This document shows, piece after piece, positions 45,261 to 57,719 of a DNA stretch of 64,000 bases; the first letter of the stretch is position 1; every line of letters starts with the position of its first letter. A program made the translations under genes and the position numbers. The notes under the pieces are model-generated. The model did not search any database. It was not told where the DNA came from and saw only the letters and a list, made by a program, of their open reading frames with translations. Source of the stretch: Nyssa sinensis (lineage: Eukaryota; Streptophyta; Magnoliopsida; Cornales; Nyssaceae); NCBI GenBank assembly GCA_008638375.1, contig CM018052.1, positions 15,528,450 to 15,592,449 of the forward strand. The letters run 5' to 3'.

Positions 45261-47196
45261 CTAAGCCTGATCAGCAGAAACAGGCTCAACAGTTGGGGAA
45301 GGATCGGCAGGAGCAACATCAACCATCCTGCTCGGAATGGCAACTTCAGTGGGATCAGCTAGGGGAACGTCGATCACCTCGCTCGAAACGGCAACCTCGG
45401 GAGGGATAACCCCTGGAGGCACAATCGAGGATATGTCGAAATTAGAAAATTTGGCAAAGAACCTAGATCGGAAGTTGTTGAAGCCAAAGATGATCAGGCT
45501 GTTGGCCATTCCTTCCAGTTCCATCTTCATTTCCGTCTCATTTTCTAGCTTAGCCTGCTCCACGGCGTCCTCAAGCTTTTGGTAATAGAGGTACCGCGTG
45601 CCGTCCATCTCCCCTTGAAGTCTCTCAGCTCGCTGAACATAAAGATTCTTCTCTGACTCCATGATGGCCAAAGAATTCTAGGACTCCTTCAGCCTCTCTA
45701 CAGCTTCATAAGCCTCAGACCTAGCAGTACCAAGCTGAAGCCTAACCTCGTCCAGCTCGGCCTGAAGCTTGTCAACCTCCTCTGAAGGGGGAGAGACCTC
45801 CGTCAGAGCAGATAGGGTATACAAGGTTTGCAGTATACAGAGTAAACAGTTCAGTACCCAGCTAAAAACACTTGGAAAAAGGGAAAAGAAATAGAGACCC
45901 GTAGAACTTACTTTAACCTGAAGAGAAGCCAGATCAGCTAGAAGCTTCTCCAACTTCTGTGGCTTATGTTTAATGGAGCCTTTGGCCCAAAAGTCCCTCA
46001 GAACCTTTTTGGCCGCCTGATTAACAACACCAGGGGCCACTGAAGCTGACGCCCCCTTGCCCGCTTGTTTGGATGGGGCTGGGGGGACCATGGAAATAGG
46101 GGCAGGTGCCTCCCTCTCCCCCTCAGCAGGTTCAGGAGAGTTCGAGAGTAACCTCCTCCTTTTTGTCTGGAAGGGAGGGTCTACTGGGGAAGGAGCCTCC
46201 CCCACTGCCGCAGATGAAGATGGCTCGGTCTCCCACCTAGCCATCAGACCTTTTTTCAGCTCCTCAACACATCCCTTAGTAGCCATCAACTTATCAGGAT
46301 TAACAATGGTGGAATGGTCTCAGTTGCTGGGCTGTAGGAGCTTTTTGTATTCCTTCTGAAGCACGGGAGAAAAGCTCAGCCTCTTCCACAAACGCCTATC
46401 TGTACAAAAGATACAAGGTTAATCAGCTCGGCAATTGATGCACAAAACAAAATCAAAGAATCCACAGGAAAAATTGTGTCTCAACCTTTAGCCCAGTGGT
46501 TCGAGGAAATGTTGAGAGTTAGTCTTGGAAGTCCTCATATTCCCATCCTCCTTTTATGAAGAAATACCACTTCTTCCAAGTCTTGTTGGAGGAGGGCACA
46601 GAAGAAAGGGGTCGGAACCCACTATCAAAAGACATATAATAGAGGCCTTCTGACCTCATGTATTTTAGATCCATATTACTACGGATCAGGTCAAGGGACA
46701 CGTCAACATCATTCATATGCCCTAACACTATGAAGCTTAACAGGTGTCTCCAACTATTGAGATTAAGGTATGCAGGGCAAAGGTTGAACCAACAGAAGAA
46801 TTGGTTTACAAGGTCGGGAAGAGGGAGTGTTAGTCCCATTTCAAACCAAGCCAAATAGACACAAATTTCTCCCGCTCTAACATTGCGTGGGCGATCCAGA
46901 CCGTCCGGGACCCTAAAAGTAATGTTCGAAGAAAGATTGAATTTCCCCCACAACTCTTCTAACATACTCTCAGTAATTGCACTCTCACCTTCCTCTCCAC
47001 GGCCAGGTCAACCAGAGGTCTCACCGGCCCTATTTGGGGATTCCTCAAATGCGTCAACTATCCTAACCTCCGGACTGGAGAAGGGTTCTACCAATCTATT
47101 TTTAACATTATCAGTAGAAGGAAGGTTCACAAGTTGAAGTTGAGAAATGTTCCTAGAAGAATTGCCTGAACCAGAAGGTGACCCCGGGCCAAACAT
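45261..47196 (-). pseudogene. Ret2 antisense gene (aORF)
   Basis: It starts at ATG 47196 (MFGPGSPSGSGNSS). Exon 1 carries the Transposase_28-like domain with the tryptophan intact (VYLAWFEMGLTLPLPDLV, LNSWRHLLSFIVLGHMNDVD, WKKWYFFIKGGWE), then a TAA near 46530. Intron 1 is about 46403-46497. Exon 2 is Ser/Pro-rich (PAPISMVPPAPSKQAGKG). The intron 2 donor is AAA-GTAAGT near 45912, but the acceptor reads GCAA near 45830 where Ret1 has GCAG, so splicing is damaged. Exon 3 encodes a coiled coil, FGFNNFRSRFFAKFSNFDIS and a Pro/Ala/Val-rich tail ending at 45261. Function unknown; the known Tat antisense ORF. Confidence 0.75.
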
Positions 47197-47386
47197 GGCG
47201 GACAAAAGAAAGTAATGAAGCAAAGGAGAGGGAACGTAAAAGGGACTAAAAATCAAACCTGAAATTAAGAAAGGCTACGAACACCGGATATGCTTCGACC
47301 TTCAAAATACGTCAACCAGCGATGCCAGAGTCTCTGATACTGTAGAGGCAAGTGCAAAAGAAAGGCGTAAAAAGTCCTTTCCCTCT

Positions 47387-47443
47387 CTTTATATACACAT
47401 TTGAAATATGAGCCCCCCAAGCTGATTCGACATGACGGTTGAG
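47387..47443 (-). promoter_or_regulatory. Promoter of Ret2 antisense gene
   Basis: TATATAAAG on the minus strand (47387-47395), about 190 bases upstream of the ATG. AACCGTCATGTCG (47429-47441) lies about 35 bases further upstream, a decayed form of the palindrome in Ret3. Confidence 0.5.
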
Positions 47444-47593
47444 GGTAATGATGGCTTCTCAAGTATCGGCTGCGCAATAAATGACCCATTAAATCGACGT
47501 CTTGGAAAATGGAGAAACAAAATGTGTGACTCTTCATAAAGCCCATAGCCCTAGTTACGCCCTAGCTCCTAACTAAGGCTCGGGGAGGGTAGC

Positions 47594-48138
47594 TGATATA
47601 CCACAAACAGACGCACCAATCACCTTGAGACACGTGTGCTTACAGAACCGATAAACTCGGTCATACAGAGCAGTGCAGTCTCCGGGGCATTCTCATACAC
47701 ATATCCTCCAGACCTTATGCTCTGGACAATATTCACTCAGTATTCCGTATGGATCCGACCTTGTTGTTTCCTTAACGACCGCCGAGCAAAGAATAAGGAA
47801 ACAGTCTTTTACAAGGAAGTAACCATACATGGTTATCTTTATTTTTGATACAATGTTCCACAAGGTAACTGCAATCTCCGATGATCAAATCCCTATTTTC
47901 ATGGCTTCGAATCCTAATCAACTTAGGAAGGCCGTAGTCTATAAATTAAACCCTACTGGTACGCTTTATTTTCATGCTCATTCTTTGGCTTTCAATACAG
48001 TATTTTCAATTCAGTTTACTTACTTAAGCATCAGAACGGCTACCGCCGAAGCCAATCGGTGGCCCTCTGATCCATCTTCTTAAGTGTTCTACAGGTCGCA
48101 GAGCCCAGATTTCTTGCGAGCCGAAAAGTGCAACATCA
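47594..48138 (+). repeat. Ret2 3' LTR
   Basis: 545 bp, TGATATACCAC...GCAACATCA, followed by AAAGC (48139-48143). Unlike the 5' LTR it lacks the hAT-like insertion. Confidence 0.94.
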
Positions 48139-48143
48139 AAAGC

Positions 48144-49505
48144 CAAGTCCAACCTGGTTATCTCCGAAAGCGTTTGCCAGAGTCCGCCCCATATAACCCA
48201 GAATCTATAGAAACAATTCTCTAAGATGTCCAAATAGATATTATTCCTCGCTTAACACATTGGCAAAGTCCTAACTACTTCGCCTATTTCCTATCAAGCG
48301 GAAGCATTTCAGGGTTTCTGGGTGAAATGCTTAGCAACGGCTTTAATGTGGTGGGGTTTAATTGGATAGCATCATCGGCTGCGACTGAACTTGAGAACAT
48401 AGTCATGGATTGGCTTGGAAAAATGCTTATGCTTCCTAAGTCTTTCCTTTTCTCTGGTGGTGGTGGTGGTGTTATGCAAGGGACAACTTGTGAGGCCATG
48501 TTGTGCACACTGACTGCAACCAGAGATCAAACTTTAAGCCAGATTAGAAGAGAAAACATAGGGAAGTTAGTTGTTTATGCATCTAATCAAACCCATTTTG
48601 CACTCAAAAAAGCATCCCAAATAGCAGGAATCAATCCCATGAATTTTCGAGTAATCACTACAACAAAGTCTACCGCATTTGAGCTATCTCCAAAGGCACT
48701 ACGTTCAGCAATTCTCTCGGACATTGAAGCTGGGCTAGTACCATTGTTTTTATGTGCTACTGTTGGGACTACTTCGTCAACTGCAGTTGATCCACTAGGA
48801 CCGCTGTGTGATGTTGCAAAAGATTATGGGATATGGGTCCATGTCGATGCCGCATAAGCAGGAAGTGCGTGTATATGTCTGGAGTTTTGGCACTTCATTG
48901 ATGGTGTTGAGGGTGCAAACTCTTTTAGTCTTAATGCTTACAAATGGTTCTTCACTACTTTGGATTGTTGCTGCCTTTAGGTTAAGGACCCAAATGCCCT
49001 TATCAAAGCTCTATCAACAAATCCTGAGTACCTAAGGAACAAGGCCACTGAATCCAAGCAAGTGGTGGACTATAAAGACTGGCAAATGGCATTAAGCAAA
49101 TGGTTTCGAGCAATGAAGCTATGGCTGGTTCTACGAAGCTGTGGCATATCCAACCTTAGAAACTTGATAAGAAGTCATATCAATATGGCCAAGCATTTTG
49201 AAGAGCTGATTGGCATGGCCAAGAGGTTTGAGGTAGTGGAGCCTAGACATTTTGCTATGGTTTGTTTTAGGGTTTCAGCGTCAACAATGGGTAAGGATGA
49301 GAAATATTGTTCTAGTAATGAGCTGAATGGGAAGTTGTTGGAGTCCAGCAACGCGTCAAGGCGTGTGTATATGAGTCATGCTATGATTGGAGGAGTATAT
49401 GTGATTCGGTTTGCTGTTGGCGCAACCCTTACCAATTATGGACACGTGACGATGGCCTTAAAGGTGGTGTAGGAACATGCAGATGCCATGCTAAGTACGT
49501 CCTAA
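48144..49505 (+). pseudogene. Aromatic amino-acid decarboxylase (TYDC-like) pseudogene, 3' part
   Basis: It continues the frame of 36598-36750: [60 protein letters not shown] and [15 protein letters not shown], which contains the PLP-binding lysine (the family's NAHKWF; histidine has become tyrosine). It ends with [24 protein letters not shown] and EHADAML. There is no frameshift over the whole gene. Four stops lie at 48222 (TAA), 48855 (TAA, tyrosine in the family), 48978 (TAG, tryptophan) and 49470 (TAG, probably glutamine). The gene is intronless, like other plant TYDC genes. It may have been tyrosine- or tryptophan-specific; the sequence does not decide. Confidence 0.93.
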
Positions 49506-50640
49506 TCGTTATCAGCTTTTTGGTGGAAAATGACGGAACTTTCCTTTTTTCTATTTCAAGAAACTGTATTTGAATTTGATTAGTATAATAAAAAGATTAT
49601 TATATGAAATTTTTTAATTAGTGTGCGGATATGCAATAAGCATCTGTGTGGATGTGCCAATCGACAGAAGTGGCGCTAGAAATGTGTTCCAGCGGGGGCT
49701 AATTAAATTTCATTTTATTAGTTTATAAATTTTAATTATGTTTCGGCATGTCTAATTTTAAAATGCCAAATGTTGTTAAAATATTCTGAATTTGAACATT
49801 CCAAGTATTTGAAGAATTTATCGTGAAGTCATGAATATCATGTTTTGAATGCTCATAAAAGCATCTATTTGAAGAAGTCATGTGTTAAATGTCTTTAAAC
49901 GCAACTACAGGGAGGTCATGTATTAATGTTTCAAATAGCATCTATTTGTAAATATTTTATATACCTCCTGTTGTCACTGGTAATGCAAGATAATAATATG
50001 CATAAGCACTAAGACTGATTTTGGGTTCTTCGAAACTCAATTGACATGAAGAATGCCAGGTAGCAAGATCTAATCCCCCAGGCATGAGAATTCTCCACGG
50101 GAAGTAATACTAGAGTCCAGCTCGAAACGGATTCTACTAATGAAAGTAATAAGATGTTATGTTCAAAAGTGAAAGCAGGTTTTACCCTCATTTTACTACA
50201 CATATCTACATGTTTCAAAGTTTCTTATTTGATAATTTGAAGAAGCATATGTTTAGCTTGAATACTTTAAATGTTTCAAAAGTATCTGTTTTAAATAATG
50301 CATATATTTTATATTTGAAGTATACGAACAATTGGTAGTGAATGTTTTATAAAAATCTCTTACACTAACCACTGCCAATTGAAAACCCATGACAAATGTT
50401 GGAATTACTTACAAGCTTAGTTTAGCATACTCGGATTTATCCGACATATATACAAGTAACAGAAGTGATCCTGACCCTTTTTGGTGAGGCGAGGTAATGG
50501 GTTAACACCCATTACTCACTTCTATCAAATGGAGATAACAGATGGTGACTCAGGTAAGAAGAGATGTCAAAGAGAATAAGAGATGTCAAAGAGAACATGA
50601 AAAGTAAATAAAACAAAGTAATAATATAAGAAACAAGAAG
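49506..50640. other. Intergenic, AT-rich
   Basis: 3' flank of the decarboxylase pseudogene. No further gene or named repeat recognised. Confidence 0.4.
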
Positions 50641-51599
50641 AGAATAAATAGACTTCGGCCCGAAGACTTCCTACGTATCCGTTTAAATTACAGAATTAAA
50701 GTTAATGTAGTTCTCCAATTCAATTTCTTCTATCAAGAGTGATATAATAAATTAAATTAGGTAAAAAAAAAAAATGAAGGGTTTATGGAGCGTTCTTGAT
50801 TATTTGCGGCTAATAAAATAAGACTTTGACTTGAACTCTTTGACTTTGGATCGTTAGTTATATGGTACTCTAGCTTGTGTTCGGTAGAACTCTGGCTTGT
50901 GTAGGATAAAGCTTAAAAAATATAGAGAGAGAAATATATATATATATAGAGAGAGAGAATTATTGTAGTAGTAATCTGACTCTTAACTTTCTGTCTCCTT
51001 CTTGGTGGCCAAGAGGCTTTATTTATAGAAAAATATAGAGGTTTGATCCAAGGATTCACAATGAATCCCATGGATGGAGAGCTTAGATTAAGCCTTGGTG
51101 TGCAAGCAAACAAGATTATAAGGTTTTAATGTACAAGAAAAGTAATTCCTTATAGGCCACTAAGGAAACTCATTAGAACAAGGAAAGAATAATAAAGGCA
51201 AGTTCTTGTACACACGGAAGGTAATTTTCAAGGAATGATAAAGGCAAGTAAATGCTACCTATATTTACTAAATCGCCCCTGATTCGATGAAGGATTTTGG
51301 GACATAGGGATTACCAAATTGCCACTAAGGGATTAAAAGTTCAAATTCTCCCTATGGGCTAAAATTGCCAAATTAACCCCAAAAGAGTAAAATGGTATGA
51401 AAATTACATGCATATTAGGGATAAGATTATGCCAAAATTACCAAAGTATTCTCTGAAGGATAAAATGACGTCAAAATTACAAAAATACTCCGAAAAAGTA
51501 AGAAACTTTTAGAATTTACCAAACTACACCTAAAAGGTAAAGAAACGCTAAAAATTACCAAAGTACCATTGATGGTCAAAGATGTGTGGAATGACTAAA

Positions 51600-51940
51600 A
51601 TACTTTCAAGGGTCCCAATGTAACAAATGACCAAAATTCTCTTAAGGTTTGAAATGATTGAAATGCCCTTAGAGAAAAAATGACTAAAATGCCCTTGGTA
51701 AGAAAAATGACCAAAATACCTGTAAAGGGAAATTTTTTTAAAATACCTAGTGGAAAAAATGATCAAAATTCCCTTAGTGTGCAAAATGACCAAAATTCCT
51801 TTAAGGGATAAAATGACTAAAATTTCCTTGAAGGGAAAAATGACTAAAATGCCCTTGGTGGGAAAAATGACTAAAATGGACTTGGTAGACAAAATGACCA
51901 AAATTCCCTTACTAGGAAAAATGACTAAGGGCATTAAAAT
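51600..51940. repeat. 27-bp minisatellite, second locus
   Basis: At least five exact-length units resembling AAAATGACTAAAATGCCC plus nine variable bases lie head to tail at the right end, with looser units to the left. Confidence 0.8.
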
Positions 51941-53054
51941 AATCATTAATTAACTTTCTAGGGCTGGACATAAATTTTCCAAAAGTTCTAGAGGTCAAAA
52001 TGTAAATATACAAAGATCTAGTTCATTAATTTGACTTAAACCTACTAGTTTGGCCATTAAAATAGTGAATTGACCTAAATTCACTAGGAACCAACCCATC
52101 TAAAGACATTCAAACTGAATTGGTTCAAAACAATAGAGAACCGACTACTTTAAAATCGGCCCCCCACATCATTACTACATCATCAAAATGACACCGTTTA
52201 GCTTAACCTAATGATTCATTTTTATACGGGTCACCCTAAACCCATTTAAGACCCGACCCAACCTATAGACTAACCCAATTAACCGTTGAGTGGTCAACTG
52301 GTCTCGCTGTTGGTGTCGTTCGCCTTCTGTGGCAACGGCTGTTGCCGACGATCATTTTCCGGTGACTTCTCCACACATTTTCGGTCTGTCTTTCACCTAG
52401 TCTTTATATTCGAGTGTCAAATCAAGATTTGGATCAAACTTTGGCCGTGGAACATTAAGTTGCACTCGGTGCTTCGGCGAACCCCAACTTTTCGGTGATG
52501 AAATTTAGATGCTATCTTGTTGAGTTTTGAATGCATTTTGACCTCATTTTGACCCTATTCAACTTCTAGTCCCCTAAAGAACTATTTCTCGTTCAATAAA
52601 CAAGCAAAATCGCATTCAAACACATACTTTCAATTCCTTCAATCCTAACTATTCATTCATGGTTCTCTCTATTTCCTTGACCATTTAAACTGGCTCATGT
52701 TGCTTTAGGTTTCTTGTTTGATGCTCTTTCGAGCCATGTATCTTGTTCTAAGCTTAGTTGAGATAGGGTTCAAAGCCTAGTTTAACCTAGGTTTGGCTAG
52801 GGTTATTCCTAGGGTTTCCAAGGCTTAAATTCTGTCATTTCCTTTCCATTTGCAAGGTTATTTACATGGATGTGAATTATATTCAGTAAAATATAATGTA
52901 GAGGAAACGGTTCATAATGATAAAAAGTTACTCACACTAATGGTGGTCTTTTTCTCTTTTTGATCCCTTGCATGCTCCATTTGAACTTCTACACAGCTTT
53001 TGAGATTCCATCAAGCTCCCATTCACAGACTTTGATGTATGCACACAAACTCTT

Positions 53055-53069
53055 TTCTCTCTCTCTCTT

Positions 53070-53127
<58 letters not shown>
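53055..53127. repeat. CT microsatellite
   Basis: Nearly pure (CT)n. Confidence 0.95.
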
Positions 53128-53129
<2 letters not shown>

Positions 53130-53335
53130 CTGAGCAGTTCAGTTCTCACATGCACACACATAGTTTTGTATATATATAGGTGGTATGTACTGCATGTCCT
53201 CTAATTAGGCCAAATTTGGTTCAATGCCACATGTCTTAGATTTCCTATGATGGAGACACCTCACTTTTCATGCAATTTCCCTAGAAACATTTTATAGCTT
53301 ACATACAATTTGAGTTACCTATAGATCAATAACAA

Positions 53336-53420
53336 ATGGGCAGCCTAGTGGTTAGATTTTTTGCATAAAGCATATTTGGTCCAAATTCAAATATTGGGAA
53401 AGTATTTTTTTTACTTTCTT
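53336..53420 (+). mobile_element. tRNA-derived SINE-like remnant
   Basis: CCTAGTGGTTAG (53344-53355) resembles a pol III A box and GGTCCAAATTCAAAT (53378-53392) a B box, about 30 bases apart, followed by a T-rich tail. No flanking direct repeat was confirmed. Confidence 0.4.
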
Positions 53421-53669
53421 TTTCTTTTTTATTTTACTTATTTACACTAGTCTTCTAATTTGTTCTTAAGTTTACTACTTAATTCCATTTTTATCTCATA
53501 TATTAGTTTACTAGCTAATACAATTTTAATTTTTGTCATCTTATGATAACTTTCATCATTTAATCACATTTTAGGAAGTATTGTTTTCTAATCATTACCA
53601 TGGTGTAATTATACACTAATGCTATTAAACATATTTAGTTTGACACTAATTACTAAATAATTAGATCAA

Positions 53670-54026
53670 GGTTATTACAGAAATGCCTTTAAGGAAAAAA
53701 TGACTGAAATGCCCTTAGTGGGCAAAATGTCAAAAATACCCTTAAGGGGCGAAATGACCAAAATACCTTTAAAGGGCGAAATGAACAGAATGTCTTTAGT
53801 GAAAAAAAATGACCAAATTTCCTTGGTGGAAAAAATAACCAAAATTCCCTTAATGGGTGAAATTACTAAAATGCCCTTAGTGGGCAAAATTAACAAAATG
53901 TTCCTAGTGGGCCAAAATGTGAAATTACTAAAATACCCTTAGGTGGGACATATTATAGTAACTTCTCAAAAATGGCATAACTACTCATACAAACAAGGGT
54001 CTCAAAATGAAGTGTCTACACCTTCC
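53670..54026. repeat. 27-bp minisatellite, third locus
   Basis: About nine units like AAAATGACTGAAATGCCC plus nine bases. The tail (GGACATATTATAG...GTGTCTACACCTTC) matches 9083-9165. Confidence 0.8.
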
Positions 54027-55332
54027 AAACATAACTTGGAGGTTTAGTTTTTCCAATAAGCTCTCAAATATCGAGGTGTATTGCCTTTCCCAACATTGCA
54101 ATTGATTTTTCTTCTTTCTTTTCACATACTTTTTTTGACATGTCAACATTTGACTCTTCACCAACCACATCCTACAATCACGTGTTTTGAGGTAGGATGT
54201 CAAAAGAAATCTCATTCTTTTATAATTAGAAAACATTAGTTTTGCACTAATAAAATTCATTCTCACGAGCTTTCCGATATCACCTTGGATTTGATATGTT
54301 GAGTCCTCTAGGTGCAACTTGGCTTGCCCTTTTAATTACTCAATCTAGCTTTAATTGGTTGAAGCCACGAGGATCACTTGTCCTTGGCTATGACACCAAT
54401 TTGTTGGAAAGCAGTGCAAGGCACTTTAGGGAGACTAGTAGAGGAGGAGATACACATATACTTTTATTTCTTTACTAAAAAAACTAGTACATTTACTAGA
54501 TACACTCTTAACTCAACTCCACTCCACTCCATACACTTTTCTCGTTTTCCTTTCACCTCCACTCTATGTTACATAGGTATCTATAGGTGTATCTATCCAT
54601 TTACTTACATACACTATATTTAATAAGACCATATTTCAAGAAACCTTTTAGACTTTCCACACATGAGTTTTAGTAATGCTAAGTACATGATTCTATGACG
54701 ATTATTCAACTATATTCATGAACATGCATATGTATTTACTATTCTAATAAAATGAAGTTTACTTTACACTAGGGTTCTACATTTCTTAATTTGGTGGTTG
54801 GGTTTGATGATCTATTTGTTGTTTTATTTCACCCTTTAGATGGTTTTTGATTTGGGTCTCTAAGCTAGTTTAGTTTCTCTGTCTTTTCTATGGTCATTGC
54901 CTAGTGGAAGTACTATATGCTTGGTGGTATATTCAGTTTGGTGGTTTTTTAGCTTAGGAAGATAGAGATTTTTCTTTCGTTGAAATTTTCTTATATCATG
55001 GTTGGTACGATGAAATGACCATTTCAAGAATGCTCATTCTAACTTTTTCATTCTTTATTTTTGTTTAGTACGATAAATTAAATTAAAAATGCTTATTTTA
55101 GAATAGACATTCCATTAAAAATTATTCTAAATATTCTTTAATTCAAATGAGTAATCCTAATTCGTTCTGAGTCTAATATCAGAACAAAATATCATTTTAC
55201 CTATTTTACCCTCATGGATCCATTCTCACTCCTGACGTTCTCGTTCTCACTTTACCGTCTCACCTTATCTGTCATTTGTCATCTCTCTCGCTCTCTCCAA
55301 TGGATCAAACCTAGTTGTAGAGTCGATGGACA
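54027..55332 (-). other. Non-coding, with a copia-like primer-site remnant
   Basis: On the minus strand, TTTCCAACAAATTGGTGTCATAGCC runs at 54389-54413. An LTR end in CCAACA followed by TTGGTGTCATAGCC (a changed initiator-Met site, normally TGGTATCAGAGCC) suggests a copia LTR lying at about 54410-54700. No gag-pol is recognisable. The remainder shows nothing. Confidence 0.35.
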
Positions 55333-55349
55333 AAACTTAGAATAGGTTT

Positions 55350-55682
55350 GTGAAGCTTCCATTTGTGAGGATTTTCGAATTCGCCAACAATTTGAAGAGT
55401 CGATGTTCACTGTATTTCGGTTTTGTGAAAAGGGGCTTCTTTAACACTCGCCGCAATCTGATTCCTTCCTTTGTCTTGTTTTCCCACTCTAGCGATCTCT
55501 TGTTTGTTGGTTTTGGTATTCGCATGTTTGATTTAGAGAATCTGAGATATCTCATCTCCTGCTCCCCGACATCTATAGGTATAATTATATGTTTCCATTT
55601 CGATATATATGTGCGCGTGTTTTTGTGTGTATATATCTTTAAATATATATATATATATATATATATTGAGGATGATCTATAA
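55350..55682 (+). other. Unidentified open frame, possibly an old exon
   Basis: A 110-codon frame starts MKLPFVRIFEFANNLKSR and contains RRNLIPSFVLFSHSSDLL. The first 80 codons (to a possible donor TATAG-GTATAA near 55580) are less AT-rich than the surroundings. The rest runs into a TA tract. I do not recognise it, and conservation is untested. Confidence 0.2.
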
Positions 55683-57719
55683 ATTGTTTTTAATTCATTG
55701 CATTTAGACAGCACTATAAGAAAAACTCACTGTTTCAATTGATGGTGATGTGCAAAGGAATGTGATATTGAAGTTTCAACTATGATTCTTTTTGTTGTAT
55801 AGATTTTTTAAGTATTGACTTGTAATGCAGAGGTTTTGGGTTCATGCCATTTATTTAGCCGATCCGAGCAATCTGTTCAAATTTAGAATGCATATTCTGT
55901 GCTCAAACAGATTTGCCATGTTCATATGCCCAATATCCAGCTGCACCATATATTCAATAATTTTAGATCATTTTGAAAGCATCTTTTTTAAGAAAAATTA
56001 ATTTTTTGATTGCCATATTCTAGTAATAATTTTTTTTTTCAATGGAACATCTCGAACACAGATGCTGGTGAAAACTTTCTAACGAATTGAGTATATTTTT
56101 CCTTAAAAAAACATACCAATACATATGTGTATATATAGGAAAACCCTAAAAACTATTCCTAAAATACCTAAAGTATATACAATAAATCTTAAAATATATA
56201 CAATAAATAATAAATATAGAATATGATATATTCTATATTTCACACCCTCCCTCAAACTCAAGGGGTTTTGGATGAAAACACCGAGAGTTTGCCAAGAAGG
56301 AACCGAAAGCGAGCAACAGTGCGAGTCTTCGTGAAGAAATCAGCAAGTTGGAGCACAGTAGAAATGAACGGAAGGCAGAGAGAGCCAGACTACAAATGGT
56401 GACGAACAAAATGACAATCAATCTCAATATGCTTAGTGCGCTCATGAAACAACACAGCTGGATCCTGAATATTTGAAATGCTTATGTTTGATCTTGATTC
56501 TACAAATGTGTGATCCCAACGACATCCAATGATTGCCTAATTTGATTACTACAATGCTTGTGAATATGTGATGCTTTTTGTGCAATATGAAATTATCTAA
56601 AAATGTTTTTGCATAAATATTTACTTTTTATATTGCCTTTGTTTCTTTTACTTCTGTGAGTGGGTGCGCACGTGTTTGTGTGTGTATTTATAGAATCGCA
56701 TGTATTATCTATGGCACTTGTCGAAAAAGACTTTAAACATGTGTTAGGCAGTCTCATCAAAGAATGAATATAGATAGGTTTTGTCATTGGTTGACTAGTC
56801 TCTCTATCTCCCCCTTACTTCAGAACTAATTAGGAAATTGCATTTGATACTTTCCTATTGCTACTGAAATGTAGAAAGAAAAATTCATGTGTTTTCTGGG
56901 ATGAGGATTCATGTATTAAATGCCATAATGGCTTTGTCATTTGTTGTTTGATTAAGGGCCCTTTGAAACAACTTTTAGAGTCTGCTTTTTCCCTTGAGGC
57001 CTCATAAGCAGCTCTGAAAAGCTGTGGGGGTGTTTGGAAAAGCTTACTCTAATGTGTTGGGCTTCCTATAATGCATATTTGTGCACGAGAAGGAAAACAA
57101 GTCCAATTGCTTTTCTTCCAAGGCATAAATGAGCACAGATAAAAACTCCCAAATGGACCCTGAGTGGTCTTACCAAATAACCTAGTTTATATTTTTTATA
57201 CAACAATGGGGAAGGGAAATTGAATGCACGCCAATTGCGTAGAAAGTGAGTACTCGTACCATTTGTGTGTTAAGATTTCTTTACCTTTACTAATTATTTT
57301 GACTACAGGCATGGTTATTTTTCATATCTACTGAGTGGGTGCTAAAGCCTGTATATTGATATCTTTATCACATGGAGAATGTAGCTCTTTGGTTTCAACA
57401 ATAATTAGTTTGTTTTCTTTTTAATTTTTTACAATACTATGATCCAGGTGCAAGATTTTAATATTTTTGTGGGTTAACAGATTTTCTTAGTGAAGAAGAT
57501 TTTCTTTGGTTTTTAACCTGAGAGGTGGAATTTCTATAAAGAATTTCTTCGGTTCTTAGGGGGAAGTCATTGTTCAACATACTTTTCTTTTTCTTTTTCT
57601 CTTTGAACTTTGGATAGTCATAGGTACGTTGGTCTAAATATATTAGTGCAATGCTTTAGACATTTGTTTTATCTTATCCATGTGGCACAAGTTCTGAAGT
57701 GTGTTTACGTTACATTTAG
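55683..57719. other. AT-rich non-coding, with a copia relic
   Basis: Apart from the copia fragment at 56110-56475 no gene is seen. 56954-57163 has weakly matching ends (GGGCCCTTTGAAAC and, reversed, GGGTCCATTTGGG) that could be a small hAT-type MITE. Confidence 0.3.
56110..56475 (-). mobile_element. Ty1/copia 3' end relic (RNase H tail, polypurine tract, LTR start)
   Basis: The minus strand encodes FHERTKHIEIDCHFVRHHL, a stop, SGSLCLPFISTVLQLADFFT and KTRTVARF, the conserved end of copia RNase H. GAGGGAGGGTG (polypurine tract, 56243-56254) follows, then TGTGAAATATAG, which looks like the start of an LTR extending to about 56110. It is a truncated, decayed copy. Confidence 0.75.

Larger units (their letters stand above)
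36751..48138 (+). mobile_element. Ret2: Tat-type Ty3/gypsy retrotransposon with pol deletions
   Basis: 11,388 bp, flanked by AAAGC at 36746-36750 and 48139-48143. Without the 700-bp hAT-like element and its 8-bp duplication the 5' LTR is 547 bp; the 3' LTR is 545 bp. They differ at roughly 30 positions by eye, so Ret2 is older than Ret1. Order: LTR, gag, protease, truncated RT, second RNase H, integrase, 33-bp array, a second small antisense ORF, an array relic, the main antisense gene, polypurine tract (GGGGAGGGTAGC), LTR. Frameshifts lie near 38780, 39590 and 42020. It lies in the same orientation as the decarboxylase it interrupts. Confidence 0.95.
50640..53650 (-). repeat. Decayed relative of the large LTR family, apparently antisense
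   Basis: 50648-51960 resembles 4580-4600 plus 7954-9060 (GACTTCGGCC, the ATCAAGAGTGATA palindrome, then the 27-bp array at about 51600-51940). Further right, the GGGTC/GACCC-rich stretch near 52230-52265 and a CT microsatellite (53055-53127) followed by TATATATA (53168) mirror, in reverse, the TATA, GA-rich and GGGTCGGG order of the solo LTRs. Boundaries are not resolved. No gene seen. Confidence 0.45.

Noticed and set aside
56954..57163. Possible small hAT-type MITE
   Set aside because: The end sequences match only weakly and I found no target duplication.
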